Positions 42,316-51,342 of a stretch of 51,342 nucleotides of DNA are shown one piece after another (the first letter of the stretch is position 1; every line of letters begins with the position of its first letter). Source of the stretch: Bacteroidota bacterium (lineage in GTDB: Bacteria > Bacteroidota > Bacteroidia > Sphingobacteriales > Sphingobacteriaceae). A program made the translations under genes and the position numbers. The notes beneath the pieces were generated by a model that did no database searches, was not told where the DNA came from, and worked only from the letters and a program-made list of their open reading frames with translations. Location of the stretch: positions 1 to 51,342 of the forward strand of contig JARKUW010000062.1 of assembly GCA_029851965.1 (NCBI GenBank). Direction: 5' to 3'.

Positions 42316-45300
42316 TTAGTTTTCCAGTCCCTGGATATAGTGTTTACTTTCTTTGTCTTCCGGATCCAGTGAAATCGACTCGGTGCTTGTCTTGCCTTGT
42401 ACCCAGGCAAATACCAGGGGCAGGATGACCAGTACGGCGAATGTAGATGCGATGAGCCCGCCAATGACGGCCCTTCCCAATGGAGATACCTGATCGCCGC
42501 CTTCCCCGTGTCCGATGGCCATCGGCAGCATACCTGCCACCATGGCCACACTGGTCATGATGATTGGGCGAAGGCGGAGGGCTGCAGCCTCCCTGGCCGA
42601 TTCAAGTGCATTGCCGTTGTGTTTACGTAAGTGTTCCGCATTGGTAATCAGCAGAACCGCGTTTGCAATGGACACCCCCACGGACATGATGATGCCCATA
42701 TAAGACTGCAGGTTCAGGGTAGAACCGGTAGCGATCAACAGAATCAGTGCACCCAGCACGACTGCCGGTACTGTCGTGAGGATGATCAGGGGAACTTTAA
42801 ACGATTGAAAGTTCGCGGAAAGCATCAGGAAGATCACGACAATCGCAACGAGTAGTCCGGACTGCAGGCTGCTCAGCGTGTCTGCAAGTACATTGATTAA
42901 ACCTACAGGCTTGATGATCAAACCCCGGGGCAGTTCACCGACCGCCTTGATGGCTTTATCGATGTCTTTAGATGCCGTACCCAGGTCCATATTGTTCAGG
43001 TTCGCTGTTACGGAGAGGTAAGGCGTTGCGCCGACATTGTCGTTTTCCCCGTAGGTGGTGTCTGGCGTGATGGTCGCCACATCGCTCAATACCGGCCGGC
43101 TGGCGTTCTTCAAGAGCGGTATTTCACCGATGTTGTCTTTGCTGCTCATCTGGTTGAAGGGCACCTGAACCTGTACGCTGTAGGTGAGGCCGATTTTTTC
43201 GTCCAGCCAGACATTCTTATCGGTATAGCGCGAGGAAGAAGTGGAGGCAATCAGTGAGCGGGAAACGTCATTCATGTCTACTCCAAGCTGTGCTGCCCGC
43301 ACCCGGTCGATATTGATGTTCAGCGAAGGATACTTGATGGGCTGGGCAATCTGGATGTCCCTGAGGTAATCTATTCCCTTGAGTTCCCGGATGATCTTTG
43401 CGGCATAGGCCTCATTGGCTTTCTTGTTCCGGCCGGAGATGCGCACCTCTACGGGGGTAGTTGAGCCCTGACTTAGTACTTTATCCGTCAGTTCTATGGG
43501 TTCGAAGGACAGTTTGAGTGTGGGGTCGATCTTTTTGATGTGGGCACGGATCTCGTCTTTGAACTCGTCCATGTTGGTATGGTAGTCTTTGAGGCCGACC
43601 TGGAAGACGGCTTCCTGTGGTCCGGACATAAACAAGTAGATTGGGTTTACGGAGTAGGTTGCCGGGTGCTGTCCGATGTATACGGAACTGATGGCAATGT
43701 GTTCCGGGCCGACCAGCTTCTTCAGCTCGGCGAGAACCATCTGTGCTTTTTCTTCCGTGCGTTCCAGGCGGGTGCCGTCAGGTGCCTGCATACGCAGCTG
43801 GAACTGGCTGGAATTTACCTTAGGCAACACATCACGCCCGATATAGTTGATCAGCAGGATGGCGGCTCCGGTAAATACCAGCAGGTACAGTAGCACGATT
43901 GGCTTCTTATGGATCAGGAGACGGTCCAGGAAACGCATAAACCGGTTGCGGAAGCGGTCGAATGCCGCGACTTTATGTGCGGGGCCATCTGTTACCAATA
44001 CACGCTTCTGGTTCAGTGTATCGCCTTCGGACTCCATCGTTAATCCGGAATCCCGGAACTCGGCTTCATCGTCGGTAATGTTTTTCTCGTGCTTGTGTAC
44101 CGGATGATCCTTCATCAGCCAGTTGGCCATAATGGGCACAAAAGTTTGCGACAGAATGAAGGAGATGATCATGGAAAAGCCGATCGCCAGAGCAAGGGGC
44201 AGGAACAGTGCACCCGGGATGCCGGTCATGGTGAAAGCGGGCGCAAATACCGCGAGAATACACAACAGGATCAATAGTTTAGGCAGGGCAATTTCTTTAC
44301 AGGCGTCCCAGATGGCCAGTGCTTTTGGTTTGCCCATATCGAGGTGTTGGTGGATATTCTCGATGGTCACGGTGGATTCGTCGACCAGGATGCCAATGGC
44401 GAGGGCGAGCCCGCTTAAAGACATGATGTTGATCGTCTGGCCGAAGAGCTTCAGGAACAATACCCCCGCAATGATTGAGGTTGGAATGGTCAGGATAACG
44501 ATGATCGCCGCACGGCGGTCGCCCAGAAACAGCAGCACCATCAGTCCGGTGAGAATGGCACCAATGGCACCTTCGCTGATCAGACTTTTTACGGCGTTGA
44601 TCACATAGACCGACTGATCGAACTCATAAGATAACTTTACGTCCTCCGGAAGCGTATTCTGAATAGCGGGCAGGTTTTCCTTAAGCTTTTTCACCACCTC
44701 CCAGGTAGAAGCATCGCCGGATTTGGCTATGCTAAGGTAAACGGATCTTTTTCCATTGATCAGGGCATAGCCTGCGGTTGCATCTGCACCATCTTTAACC
44801 GTTGCCACATCGCGGAGATACAGGTTTTGAATGCCACCTTTGAATAAAGGAATGTTCTCAAAATCTTTGATCTGTTTAATCGTGTAGTTGGTTGGCGTTA
44901 AATAGTTTTTGTTGCCGATGCGTACATTTCCCGGTGGGGCGGTTTGATTGTTGATGCGAACGGCATCCACGATCTGATCTACGGTCAGGTTGTGGGAACG
45001 CAGCAGGACCGGATCTACGTTGATCTCGATGGTTCTCGGGCTTCCACCGAAAGGGGCGGGAGCAAGCAAGCCGGGAATGGCTGTAAAGGAAGAGCGGACA
45101 TAGGTGTTTGCGATGTCCTGAAGTTCGTTGTTGGTTCGTGTCGGGCTGCTGAGCACGAGTTGCCCGACCGGGAGGGAGGAAGCGTCAAACCGGATAATAA
45201 AGGGCGGTTGAGAGCCGGGGGGAAAGATCGCCTGTGCCCTGTTGGACAAGGCGCTGAGCTCTGAAGCGGCCTGTGCCATGTTTGTTCCCTCATAGTACGT

Positions 45301-45579
45301 GAGTTTCATGAGCATCAAACCCTGGACATTTTTGGTCTCAATGCTTTTTATTCCGTTTGCGAAGAGCAGGATATTGATGTATGCTTTACCGAAGTAAGAC
45401 TCCATTTGGGTGGGCGTGTATCCGCCAAAGGGGTGGGCAATGTAGATGACCGGCAGGTTCATGGTCGGCAGGATATCGATTTTGATATCCCGGATGGCGC
45501 CGATTCCGAAAAAGAACAATCCGGCAACCATGACCAAAATGGAAATTGGTTTTCGGAGGGCAAAGCGTATTAGATTCAT
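42316..45579 (-). CDS. RND efflux permease of pump 2, variant proton relay
   Basis: The 1087-residue pump has the RND architecture. Its TM4 reads GILVDESTVTIENIH (Asp400-Glu401 in place of Asp-Asp). In TM10 the AKN triplet of AcrB becomes IAN, so Ala972 stands where Lys940 lies in AcrB. The charge network is therefore not the usual one, although some RND subfamilies naturally lack the Lys. A cytoplasmic loop between the two halves (about 505-555, charged) is longer than in AcrB. It has little similarity to CusA-type metal pumps, since the CusA TM4 pattern is absent. It lies 12 bases behind the TolC gene. The substrate is unknown. Confidence 0.93.
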   Translation of the reverse strand: MNLIRFALRKPISILVMVAGLFFFGIGAIRDIKIDILPTMNLPVIYIAHPFGGYTPTQMESYFGKAYINILLFANGIKSIETKNVQGLMLMKLTYYEGTNMAQAASELSALSNRAQAIFPPGSQPPFIIRFDASSLPVGQLVLSSPTRTNNELQDIANTYVRSSFTAIPGLLAPAPFGGSPRTIEINVDPVLLRSHNLTVDQIVDAVRINNQTAPPGNVRIGNKNYLTPTNYTIKQIKDFENIPLFKGGIQNLYLRDVATVKDGADATAGYALINGKRSVYLSIAKSGDASTWEVVKKLKENLPAIQNTLPEDVKLSYEFDQSVYVINAVKSLISEGAIGAILTGLMVLLFLGDRRAAIIVILTIPTSIIAGVLFLKLFGQTINIMSLSGLALAIGILVDESTVTIENIHQHLDMGKPKALAIWDACKEIALPKLLILLCILAVFAPAFTMTGIPGALFLPLALAIGFSMIISFILSQTFVPIMANWLMKDHPVHKHEKNITDDEAEFRDSGLTMESEGDTLNQKRVLVTDGPAHKVAAFDRFRNRFMRFLDRLLIHKKPIVLLYLLVFTGAAILLINYIGRDVLPKVNSSQFQLRMQAPDGTRLERTEEKAQMVLAELKKLVGPEHIAISSVYIGQHPATYSVNPIYLFMSGPQEAVFQVGLKDYHTNMDEFKDEIRAHIKKIDPTLKLSFEPIELTDKVLSQGSTTPVEVRISGRNKKANEAYAAKIIRELKGIDYLRDIQIAQPIKYPSLNINIDRVRAAQLGVDMNDVSRSLIASTSSSRYTDKNVWLDEKIGLTYSVQVQVPFNQMSSKDNIGEIPLLKNASRPVLSDVATITPDTTYGENDNVGATPYLSVTANLNNMDLGTASKDIDKAIKAVGELPRGLIIKPVGLINVLADTLSSLQSGLLVAIVVIFLMLSANFQSFKVPLIILTTVPAVVLGALILLIATGSTLNLQSYMGIIMSVGVSIANAVLLITNAEHLRKHNGNALESAREAAALRLRPIIMTSVAMVAGMLPMAIGHGEGGDQVSPLGRAVIGGLIASTFAVLVILPLVFAWVQGKTSTESISLDPEDKESKHYIQGLEN

Positions 45580-45591
45580 TGCGCGGAAAAG

Positions 45592-46986
45592 TTAAAATTC
45601 ATTTATAAAAAGATTGAAATCGCCGAGTGCTGCAGACTTGAGCAGTAAAGCCTGCCAGACGTTGGTATAAGCAATGTCACGGTCGGTCTCTGCACGGTTG
45701 AGCAGGTATAAAGCTTGCGTAAGATCGACGATGGTGGTGAGGCCGTTCTTATAGAGTGTGCTCTTTTGCAAATAGGCATCTGAAGCGGCTTTCATCTGAA
45801 CAGGTGCTTCATTGTAATTCTGTATGGCGTTTACGATTTTGCTTTCTGCGAGTTGGAGCTGCGCGCTGAGCTGTTTGTCTATTTGTTCATATTCATCCTG
45901 CAGGCCCCTGGAAATGTACTCCTGAGCCCTCACCTGTGGCCGGGTACGGGCAATGGTGGAGAGGTTCCAGGTAAGGCCGATGCCGAGCAGGTAATTCCCG
46001 CGAACGGGGTTGACCCCATCCGTGTAACTTCTGGTGTAGGCATTCTGGTCCAGGGAATATGCCGGTCCGAAGCCTGACCCACGGCCCTGCATGACGCCGA
46101 AGAACGAGAAGGTTGGAAAGATGGACTTGCGGTAGAGGGCTGCCTGTTCATTGCTGACGTGTACACGCTGGCGGTAGTAGTTAAGCAGCGGATGGGTATT
46201 CTGCTGAAGGGTATCCGGTCCAAACTGAGCAGGGATGCGGGTGATTGAGGCGGTGTCCACGGCAAAATCAACAGCAGAGATTCCCATGAGTATTCCAAGC
46301 TGGTTGGCTTGCTCCTGCTCGGTGTTCCGCGCTTGTGTGAGGGCAATTTTGGCACTGGATACTTCTGCCTTTGCTAAAGACGAGTCAACACCTGCGTTGA
46401 GGCCGTTTTTAGCCCGTATGATGGCGGTATTCGCAAAAGTGATCGCTCTGCTAAGGTTACGTTCCTGCGAGCGTCTCAGACGCTGTGCGGCAAGCAGATT
46501 CAGGTAGGCCGATGAGACGCGGATCTCATGTTGGAATTTCTCCTGCTCCAGATCTTTTTGATCCCTATCGAGCACCGATTCTGCAACCCTGACACCCTCC
46601 TTAATCCGGCCGAAGGTGAAGAAGTCCCAGTTGACGTTGGCCAGGTAGAGGCCGCCGAAGGCAGCATTCCAGTTCTGCTTGTTGAGCACCGGACCAGATG
46701 AAGCGACACCCAGGCCACCAAGGCCGTAAGAAGGGCCACTCTGCCCGTTTACCGTTCCGTAGTCGTTTTGTGCAGAGAGACTTAAGTTTGGCAGGTACTC
46801 CAGTTTGTTTTGCTGAACGGTAACCCGCGACGCATTTACGTAATTGTTTTTCGCCTGGATGAGATCGTAATTTTCGAGAGCGGTATGGACTGCATCCTTC
46901 AGGTGCAGCATTTGTGCGCGGGATTTTCCGGGAGCGAGAATCAGGAAGTAAAGTGAAATCAGGACAATTGAACGTAGGCTATCCAT
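45592..46986 (-). CDS. TolC-family outer-membrane channel of pump 2
   Basis: This is the first gene of the second efflux operon. I place the start at ATG 46986 (MDSLRSIVLISLYFLILAPGKSRAQ, a clear signal peptide); an upstream TTG in the same frame would run through the dyad and part of the -7 box. The 464-residue product has the two coiled-coil OEP repeats, with the segments VRAQEYISRG and DLTQALYLLNRAETDRDIAYTNVWQALL typical of the family. The order OMF-permease-adaptor-AraC differs from the other pump, and overall similarity between the two TolC proteins is low. Confidence 0.9.
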   Translation of the reverse strand: MDSLRSIVLISLYFLILAPGKSRAQMLHLKDAVHTALENYDLIQAKNNYVNASRVTVQQNKLEYLPNLSLSAQNDYGTVNGQSGPSYGLGGLGVASSGPVLNKQNWNAAFGGLYLANVNWDFFTFGRIKEGVRVAESVLDRDQKDLEQEKFQHEIRVSSAYLNLLAAQRLRRSQERNLSRAITFANTAIIRAKNGLNAGVDSSLAKAEVSSAKIALTQARNTEQEQANQLGILMGISAVDFAVDTASITRIPAQFGPDTLQQNTHPLLNYYRQRVHVSNEQAALYRKSIFPTFSFFGVMQGRGSGFGPAYSLDQNAYTRSYTDGVNPVRGNYLLGIGLTWNLSTIARTRPQVRAQEYISRGLQDEYEQIDKQLSAQLQLAESKIVNAIQNYNEAPVQMKAASDAYLQKSTLYKNGLTTIVDLTQALYLLNRAETDRDIAYTNVWQALLLKSAALGDFNLFINEF

Positions 46987-46987
46987 A

Positions 46988-47002
46988 GTGTAAATGTTAC
47001 AC
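46988..47002. promoter_or_regulatory. Dyad GTGTAA-ATG-TTACAC at the start of efflux operon 2
   Basis: Perfect 6-base arms with a 3-base spacer lie directly upstream of the tolC ATG and directly downstream of the -7 box, so a bound dimer would cover the transcription start. A further GTTACAC half-site is found at 47098-47104. This is a candidate operator. Confidence 0.5.
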
Positions 47003-47004
47003 CG

Positions 47005-47032
47005 CAAATTTATTCGCCTGACAGAATATCAA
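47005..47032 (-). promoter_or_regulatory. Promoter of efflux operon 2
   Basis: On the minus strand TTG (47032-47030), 17 bases, TAAATTTG (47012-47005) fits the Bacteroidota consensus at its shortest accepted spacing. The ATG lies 18 bases beyond the -7 box, with the dyad in between. Confidence 0.6.
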
Positions 47033-47193
47033 AGTATTCCGTTCAAAGCAATTATTATGGGAATCAAATAATTGGGCTGAATTTGTGAAATAAATTAGTT
47101 ACACAAAAAACCTCAGGCAATCAAAGGAGTGACTGCGTGGTGACTACTGATCTCCGGCGAAAAAGCTATGAACGGAAAGTGGTTCTTTCTGAA

Positions 47194-48468
47194 TTAAGAT
47201 TGCAGATCAAACCCGATGTCTTCCCTGAAATACTTGCCATCGAAATAAATTCTGGCTGCATCTGCGGTCGCAGATTGTAGTGCGTCAAAGAATGTATCCT
47301 GAAGGCTGGTGATGGCGATAACACGGCCGCCGTTGCTTTTGATCTGCCCGGCTTCTGCTACGGTTCCCGCATGGAAGGCCAGAGATTTACGAATGTTATC
47401 TATACCGGTTATCGCTTTGCCCTTTTCATATTCTCCCGGGTATCCGCCGGCAACGATCATTACCGTTGCTGCAGACTTGGGGCTGAACTGCAGGGAAATT
47501 TCATTCAGGCGTTTTTCCGCGGCTGCCATAAAAACTTCTACCAGGTCATTTTCAATCCGTGGAATGACGCTTTCGGTCTCCGGATCGCCCATGCGGCAAT
47601 TGTATTCAATAACAAAAGGTTTTTCATCAACCTTGATCAGGCCAAAGAATATAAACCCGCTGTAATCAATCTTATCTTTTTTAAGCCCCTGAATGGTCGG
47701 TATGATGATGTCCTGCTCGACTTCCTTAAGGAATTCTGGCGTAGCAAACGGGACTGGAGAAACAGAGCCCATGCCACCTGTATTCAATCCGGTATCACCC
47801 TGTCCTATTCTTTTGTAATCTTTCGCTTCCGGGAGGATGACGTAGTTTTCACCATCCGTCAGCACGAACACAGACAGTTCAATGCCACTTAAAAACTCTT
47901 CCACAACGACGGTTGTGCCGGCTTCGCCGAATTTGCCGCTGAGCATGAGCTCGAGTTCACGCTGCGCTTCTTCGTTGTTGTCCAGGATGAGCACACCTTT
48001 CCCTGCCGCAAGGCCATCTGCTTTCAGTACAATTGGTGTCAGGTGATGTTCCAGGTAGGTCAGTCCTTCAGCGAGCGTCTCCTTGGTGAAGGAGCGGGAG
48101 CCTGCAGTCGGGATGCCGTGACGAGCCATGAACTGTTTGGAGAAGTCCTTACTGCCTTCCAGGCGGGCACCTGAAGCTGTTGGTCCGATCACCGGAATCC
48201 GGGCAAGCTGTTCGTCGGCGAGAAAGAAGTCGTGAATACCATTTACTAAGGGCTCTTCCGGGCCAACAATCACCATCTCGATGTTCTCTTTGATTACCAG
48301 GGCTTTTACAGCCGTGAAATTGTTCGGATTGACGTTGACATTCTTTCCGTAAGCAGCCGTGCCACCGTTACCCGGTGCAATAACCAGGTTGGTACATGCC
48401 GGAGATTGACTCATTTTCCAGGCTAAGGCACTTTCTCTGCCGCCGGAACCCAATAGTAAGATATTCAT
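47194..48468 (-). CDS. purD: Phosphoribosylamine-glycine ligase (GAR synthetase)
   Basis: PurD joins glycine to phosphoribosylamine with ATP, an early step of purine synthesis. The 424-residue protein starts with MNILLLGSGGRESALAWKM (the GGREHA-type N-terminal motif). It then shows VGPEEPLVNGIHDFF, an ATP-grasp core with DGLAAGKGVLI, and the signature RMGDPETE (about 290-297), all expected. It stands alone. The start codon is 5 bases behind a perfect -7 box. Confidence 0.97.
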   Translation of the reverse strand: MNILLLGSGGRESALAWKMSQSPACTNLVIAPGNGGTAAYGKNVNVNPNNFTAVKALVIKENIEMVIVGPEEPLVNGIHDFFLADEQLARIPVIGPTASGARLEGSKDFSKQFMARHGIPTAGSRSFTKETLAEGLTYLEHHLTPIVLKADGLAAGKGVLILDNNEEAQRELELMLSGKFGEAGTTVVVEEFLSGIELSVFVLTDGENYVILPEAKDYKRIGQGDTGLNTGGMGSVSPVPFATPEFLKEVEQDIIIPTIQGLKKDKIDYSGFIFFGLIKVDEKPFVIEYNCRMGDPETESVIPRIENDLVEVFMAAAEKRLNEISLQFSPKSAATVMIVAGGYPGEYEKGKAITGIDNIRKSLAFHAGTVAEAGQIKSNGGRVIAITSLQDTFFDALQSATADAARIYFDGKYFREDIGFDLQS

Positions 48469-48473
48469 ATGTG

Positions 48474-48481
48474 CAAAGATA
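48474..48481 (-). promoter_or_regulatory. Candidate -7 box of purD
   Basis: TATCTTTG on the minus strand fully matches TAnnTTTG and is only 5 bases from the purD ATG, suggesting a leaderless transcript. No TTG box is found 17-23 bases upstream. Confidence 0.4.
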
Positions 48482-48660
48482 CCGCTTTGATGAACTTTTT
48501 ATACTTAATGTTTAATTATCTTAAATAATACAAAAGCCGATTAACAAAGTAAAGGATATTTCGTAATTTTATCGCGGATAACTGCCATAATGACCTGTAA
48601 AAGGCAATGGCGTAATTCTTGTAATTTTTGGATTTTAAATAAATAAACACAGATATACGA

Positions 48661-51342
48661 ATGTTAGGATTTTTAACCAAGGTTTTTGGAAGTAAATCGG
48701 AGAGAGATATAAAGGCGATCCAACCCCTTGTAATCAGGATAAATGAAGAGTACGCGAAGTTGTCGTCCTTATCAAACGATGAACTGCGTGCAAAAACAGT
48801 ATACTTTAAAGATGTAATATCAAAATCATTAGCAGATATAGATGGCCGGATTGCACAGTTGAAAGTTGATGCGGACAACCGCGAACTGGCTTTGGCGGAA
48901 AAAACTGCAATATACGACCAGGTTGATGCGCTTGCGAAAGACAGGGATAAAGCACTTGAAGTGGTGTTGTTAGAACTGTTGCCGGAAGCTTTTGCCGTTG
49001 TCAAAGAAACGTCCAGGCGTTTTACGGAAAACAAGTTTCTGGAAGTTACCGCAACACAGCACGACCGCGATTATGCGGCGCGCAGGGCGAATGTGACGAT
49101 TTCCGGCGATAAAGCCATATGGGCAAATCACTGGGATGCGGCAGGGACAGATGTGGTATGGAACATGGTACATTACGATGTGCAGCTGATTGGTGGTGTT
49201 GTATTGCACAATGGCAAGATTGCAGAGATGGCAACTGGGGAGGGTAAGACCCTCGTAAGTACATTGCCAGCTTACCTGAATGCATTAGCCGGACAGGGTG
49301 TACACATCGTAACGGTGAATGATTACCTTGCCCGTCGTGACTCGGAATGGAACGGACCATTGTTCGAGTTCCATGGCTTAAAGGTGGATTGCATCGACAA
49401 GCATGAGCCAAACTCTGAGCAGCGGAGACAAGCCTATCTGGCAGATATCACTTACGGTACAAACAACGAATTTGGTTTTGACTACCTGCGTGACAACATG
49501 TCTCAAACTCCTGACCAGCTTGTGCAGCGTAAATTGCACTTTGCGATGGTGGATGAGGTCGACTCTGTATTGATTGATGATGCCCGTACGCCGTTGATTA
49601 TCTCCGGTCCGGTGCCTTTTGGGGATCAGCATGAGTTCTATGAGCTGAAGCCACGTATCGAGCGTCTGGTTTCTGCACAGAAAGACTACGTTACCAAAGC
49701 GTTGAATGAAGCTAAGAAACTTATAAATGATGGCAAAGCCGGTCCTGATGAAGGTGAAGGTGGGTTAGCTTTATTAAGAGCACACCGCGGATTGCCTAAA
49801 AATAAAGCGTTGATCAAGTTTTTGAGTGAAGGAAATGTAAAGCAAACTTTGCTGAAAACAGAGCACCACTATATGGCTGATCAGTCTAAGAATATGCCGA
49901 AAGTAGATTCGGAACTGTATTTTTATATTGATGAGAAAAACAATCAGGTTGAATTAACGGAGAAGGGTATTGAGCTGATCACCAAATCCGGTGAGGATGC
50001 AAGCTTCTTTGTGTTGCCTGATGTGGGCACCGAAATCGCGGAAATTGAAAAGTCTACGCTGAGCAATGAAGAAAAAGTTGCGCGTAAGGATGAACTGATG
50101 CGTGATTATTCCATTAAGGCAGAGCGTATTCACTCCGTGAATCAATTGTTAAAAGCATATACTTTATTTGAGGCTGACGTAGAGTACATCATCGATGAAG
50201 GTAAGATTAAGATCGTAGATGAGCAGACCGGCCGTATTATGGATGGCCGCCGCTATTCTGATGGTTTGCATCAGGCTATCGAGGCGAAAGAGAACGTTAA
50301 AGTTGAAGACGCATCTCAAACCTATGCAACGGTTACACTGCAGAACTTTTTCCGTATGTACCACAAGCTTTGTGGTATGACCGGTACGGCAACAACAGAA
50401 GCCGGAGAATTCTGGTCTATCTACAAGTTGGATGTCGTGGAGATACCAACCAACCGTGCAATCTCGAGAATTGACCATCAGGATTACGTTTACCGTACGG
50501 TAAGGGAGAAATACAATGCAGTAGCAGAAGAGATTGTGAAACTGACGCAGGCCGGTCGTCCGGTACTGGTGGGTACAACATCGGTGGAGATCTCGGAGCT
50601 GTTGAGCCGCATGCTTAAACTGCGTGGCATTAAGCACAATGTACTGAATGCAAAAATGCACCAGAAGGAGGCCGATATTGTGGCTGAGGCTGGTCAGGCA
50701 GGTACAGTGACCATTGCTACGAACATGGCTGGTCGTGGTACAGACATTAAGCTTGGCGCAGGTGTTAAAGAAGCCGGAGGTTTAGCTATTGTGGGTACCG
50801 AACGTCATGAATCCCGTCGTGTAGACAGGCAGCTTCGTGGTCGTGCAGGCCGTCAGGGAGACCCGGGATCAACGCAGTTCTTTGTGTCATTGGAAGACAA
50901 CCTGATGCGTCTGTTTGGTTCTGAAAGGATTTCCAACATCATGGTGAAGATGGGTATTGAGGAGGGCGAAGTCATTCAGCATTCCATGATCACCAAATCC
51001 ATCGAGCGTGCACAGAAGAAAGTGGAAGAAAACAACTTTGGTATCCGGAAGCGTTTACTGGAGTATGATGATGTGATGAACTCGCAACGTTCTGTGATCT
51101 ATGCTAAACGCCGGAATGCATTGTTTGGTGAGCGCCTGGACGTGGACATGAGCAATATGATGTTTGACGTTGCAGAGGATGTCGTTACCGAATATAAAGA
51201 AGCGGCGAATTATGAAGGCTTCAAGCTGGAAGTGATCCGGAACTTCTCTATGGATACAGAGATATCAGAAGCAGAGTTTAGCAGCAAGAATATTCATGCG
51301 CTAACGGATAAATTGTTTGAGGAGGCTTCTGAGTTTTACAGC
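48661..51342 (+). CDS. secA: Protein translocase ATPase SecA, 3'-truncated by window edge
   Basis: SecA drives preproteins through SecYEG with ATP. The frame from ATG 48661 is open for 894 codons to the edge of the window. Walker A is ATGEGKT (191-197) and the DEAD-type box is DEVD (298-301), followed by [11 protein letters not shown]. Helicase motif elements [15 protein letters not shown], and [13 protein letters not shown] with [14 protein letters not shown], follow later. Bacteroidota SecA proteins are about 1,050-1,120 residues, so roughly 150-220 are missing, including the C-terminal zinc region. Two insertions relative to E. coli SecA are evident: a charged stretch near 60-85 and one near 335-385. 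Confidence 0.98.
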   Translation, partial: MLGFLTKVFGSKSERDIKAIQPLVIRINEEYAKLSSLSNDELRAKTVYFKDVISKSLADIDGRIAQLKVDADNRELALAEKTAIYDQVDALAKDRDKALEVVLLELLPEAFAVVKETSRRFTENKFLEVTATQHDRDYAARRANVTISGDKAIWANHWDAAGTDVVWNMVHYDVQLIGGVVLHNGKIAEMATGEGKTLVSTLPAYLNALAGQGVHIVTVNDYLARRDSEWNGPLFEFHGLKVDCIDKHEPNSEQRRQAYLADITYGTNNEFGFDYLRDNMSQTPDQLVQRKLHFAMVDEVDSVLIDDARTPLIISGPVPFGDQHEFYELKPRIERLVSAQKDYVTKALNEAKKLINDGKAGPDEGEGGLALLRAHRGLPKNKALIKFLSEGNVKQTLLKTEHHYMADQSKNMPKVDSELYFYIDEKNNQVELTEKGIELITKSGEDASFFVLPDVGTEIAEIEKSTLSNEEKVARKDELMRDYSIKAERIHSVNQLLKAYTLFEADVEYIIDEGKIKIVDEQTGRIMDGRRYSDGLHQAIEAKENVKVEDASQTYATVTLQNFFRMYHKLCGMTGTATTEAGEFWSIYKLDVVEIPTNRAISRIDHQDYVYRTVREKYNAVAEEIVKLTQAGRPVLVGTTSVEISELLSRMLKLRGIKHNVLNAKMHQKEADIVAEAGQAGTVTIATNMAGRGTDIKLGAGVKEAGGLAIVGTERHESRRVDRQLRGRAGRQGDPGSTQFFVSLEDNLMRLFGSERISNIMVKMGIEEGEVIQHSMITKSIERAQKKVEENNFGIRKRLLEYDDVMNSQRSVIYAKRRNALFGERLDVDMSNMMFDVAEDVVTEYKEAANYEGFKLEVIRNFSMDTEISEAEFSSKNIHALTDKLFEEASEFYS

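Noticed and set aside
48516..49034. 172-codon minus-strand frame over the secA start
   Set aside because: Ser/Phe-rich shadow of secA; secA itself is certain from its motifs.
1..51342. CRISPR array, tRNA or rRNA genes, insertion sequence or prophage
   Set aside because: No spaced identical repeats, no cloverleaf or rRNA sequence and no transposase or phage motif was seen. The 11-bp array is too short in unit length and has no spacers.

Overview
The window looks like chromosomal DNA of a Bacteroidota member, most likely Sphingobacteriaceae (Pedobacter-like). I base this on LytS/LytTR signalling, TonB receptors with carboxypeptidase-like N-terminal domains, MG2/plug proteins, a DUF4369-TlpA lipid/redox protein, TolC-MFP-RND operons, and upstream regions carrying the Bacteroidota promoter pattern (TTG, about 17-23 nt, TAnnTTTG) instead of -35/-10 boxes. 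No tRNA, rRNA, CRISPR array, insertion sequence or phage gene is visible. Most of the window is conserved core genome.

Layout. 1-4.6 kb: the 3' part of glycerate kinase, a small membrane protein, a LytS-LytR two-component pair, and a convergent Nudix-plsC pair. 4.6-12.6 kb (minus strand): a TonB-dependent receptor, clpS, then dcd, an MG2/plug surface protein and two enzymes that resemble the mitochondrial auxiliary enzymes of unsaturated fatty-acid beta-oxidation (enoyl-CoA isomerase and 2,4-dienoyl-CoA reductase). 12.7-14.0 kb (plus): a phosphopantetheinyl transferase coupled to lipB. 14.1-17.5 kb (minus): sdaA and groES-groEL. 17.7-22.4 kb (minus): the envelope operon miaB, sigma-54 activator, lptE, TPR protein, secG. 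22.5-26.2 kb (plus): two tandem AsmA-like membrane-anchored paralogues. 26.3-29.7 kb (minus): ilvE, and an NAD-epimerase followed by a serB-type phosphatase fused to a SerA remnant.

29.8-33.6 kb (plus): an arginase-fold protein that has lost half of its metal ligands, a TlpA-like thiol protein, a striking 11-bp-period repeat, a DUF985 cupin and efp. 33.8-47.0 kb: two tripartite RND efflux operons face each other and end at a shared bidirectional terminator. The left one is tetR-tolC-MFP-RND (plus), the right one tolC-RND-MFP-araC (minus). 47.2-51.3 kb: purD (minus) and secA (plus, cut by the window edge).

The main points for a second look are the 11-bp inverted tandem repeat at 32301-32392, the SerB-SerA remnant fusion lacking its NAD domain, the predicted pseudo-arginase, the mitochondrial-type isomerase/reductase pair, the RND pump without the canonical TM10 lysine, and short perfect dyads placed at start codons of both efflux operons. 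I found no clear defence island or other wholly new multi-gene system. All functional calls rest on reading the sequence and on remembered family motifs; no database search was run.
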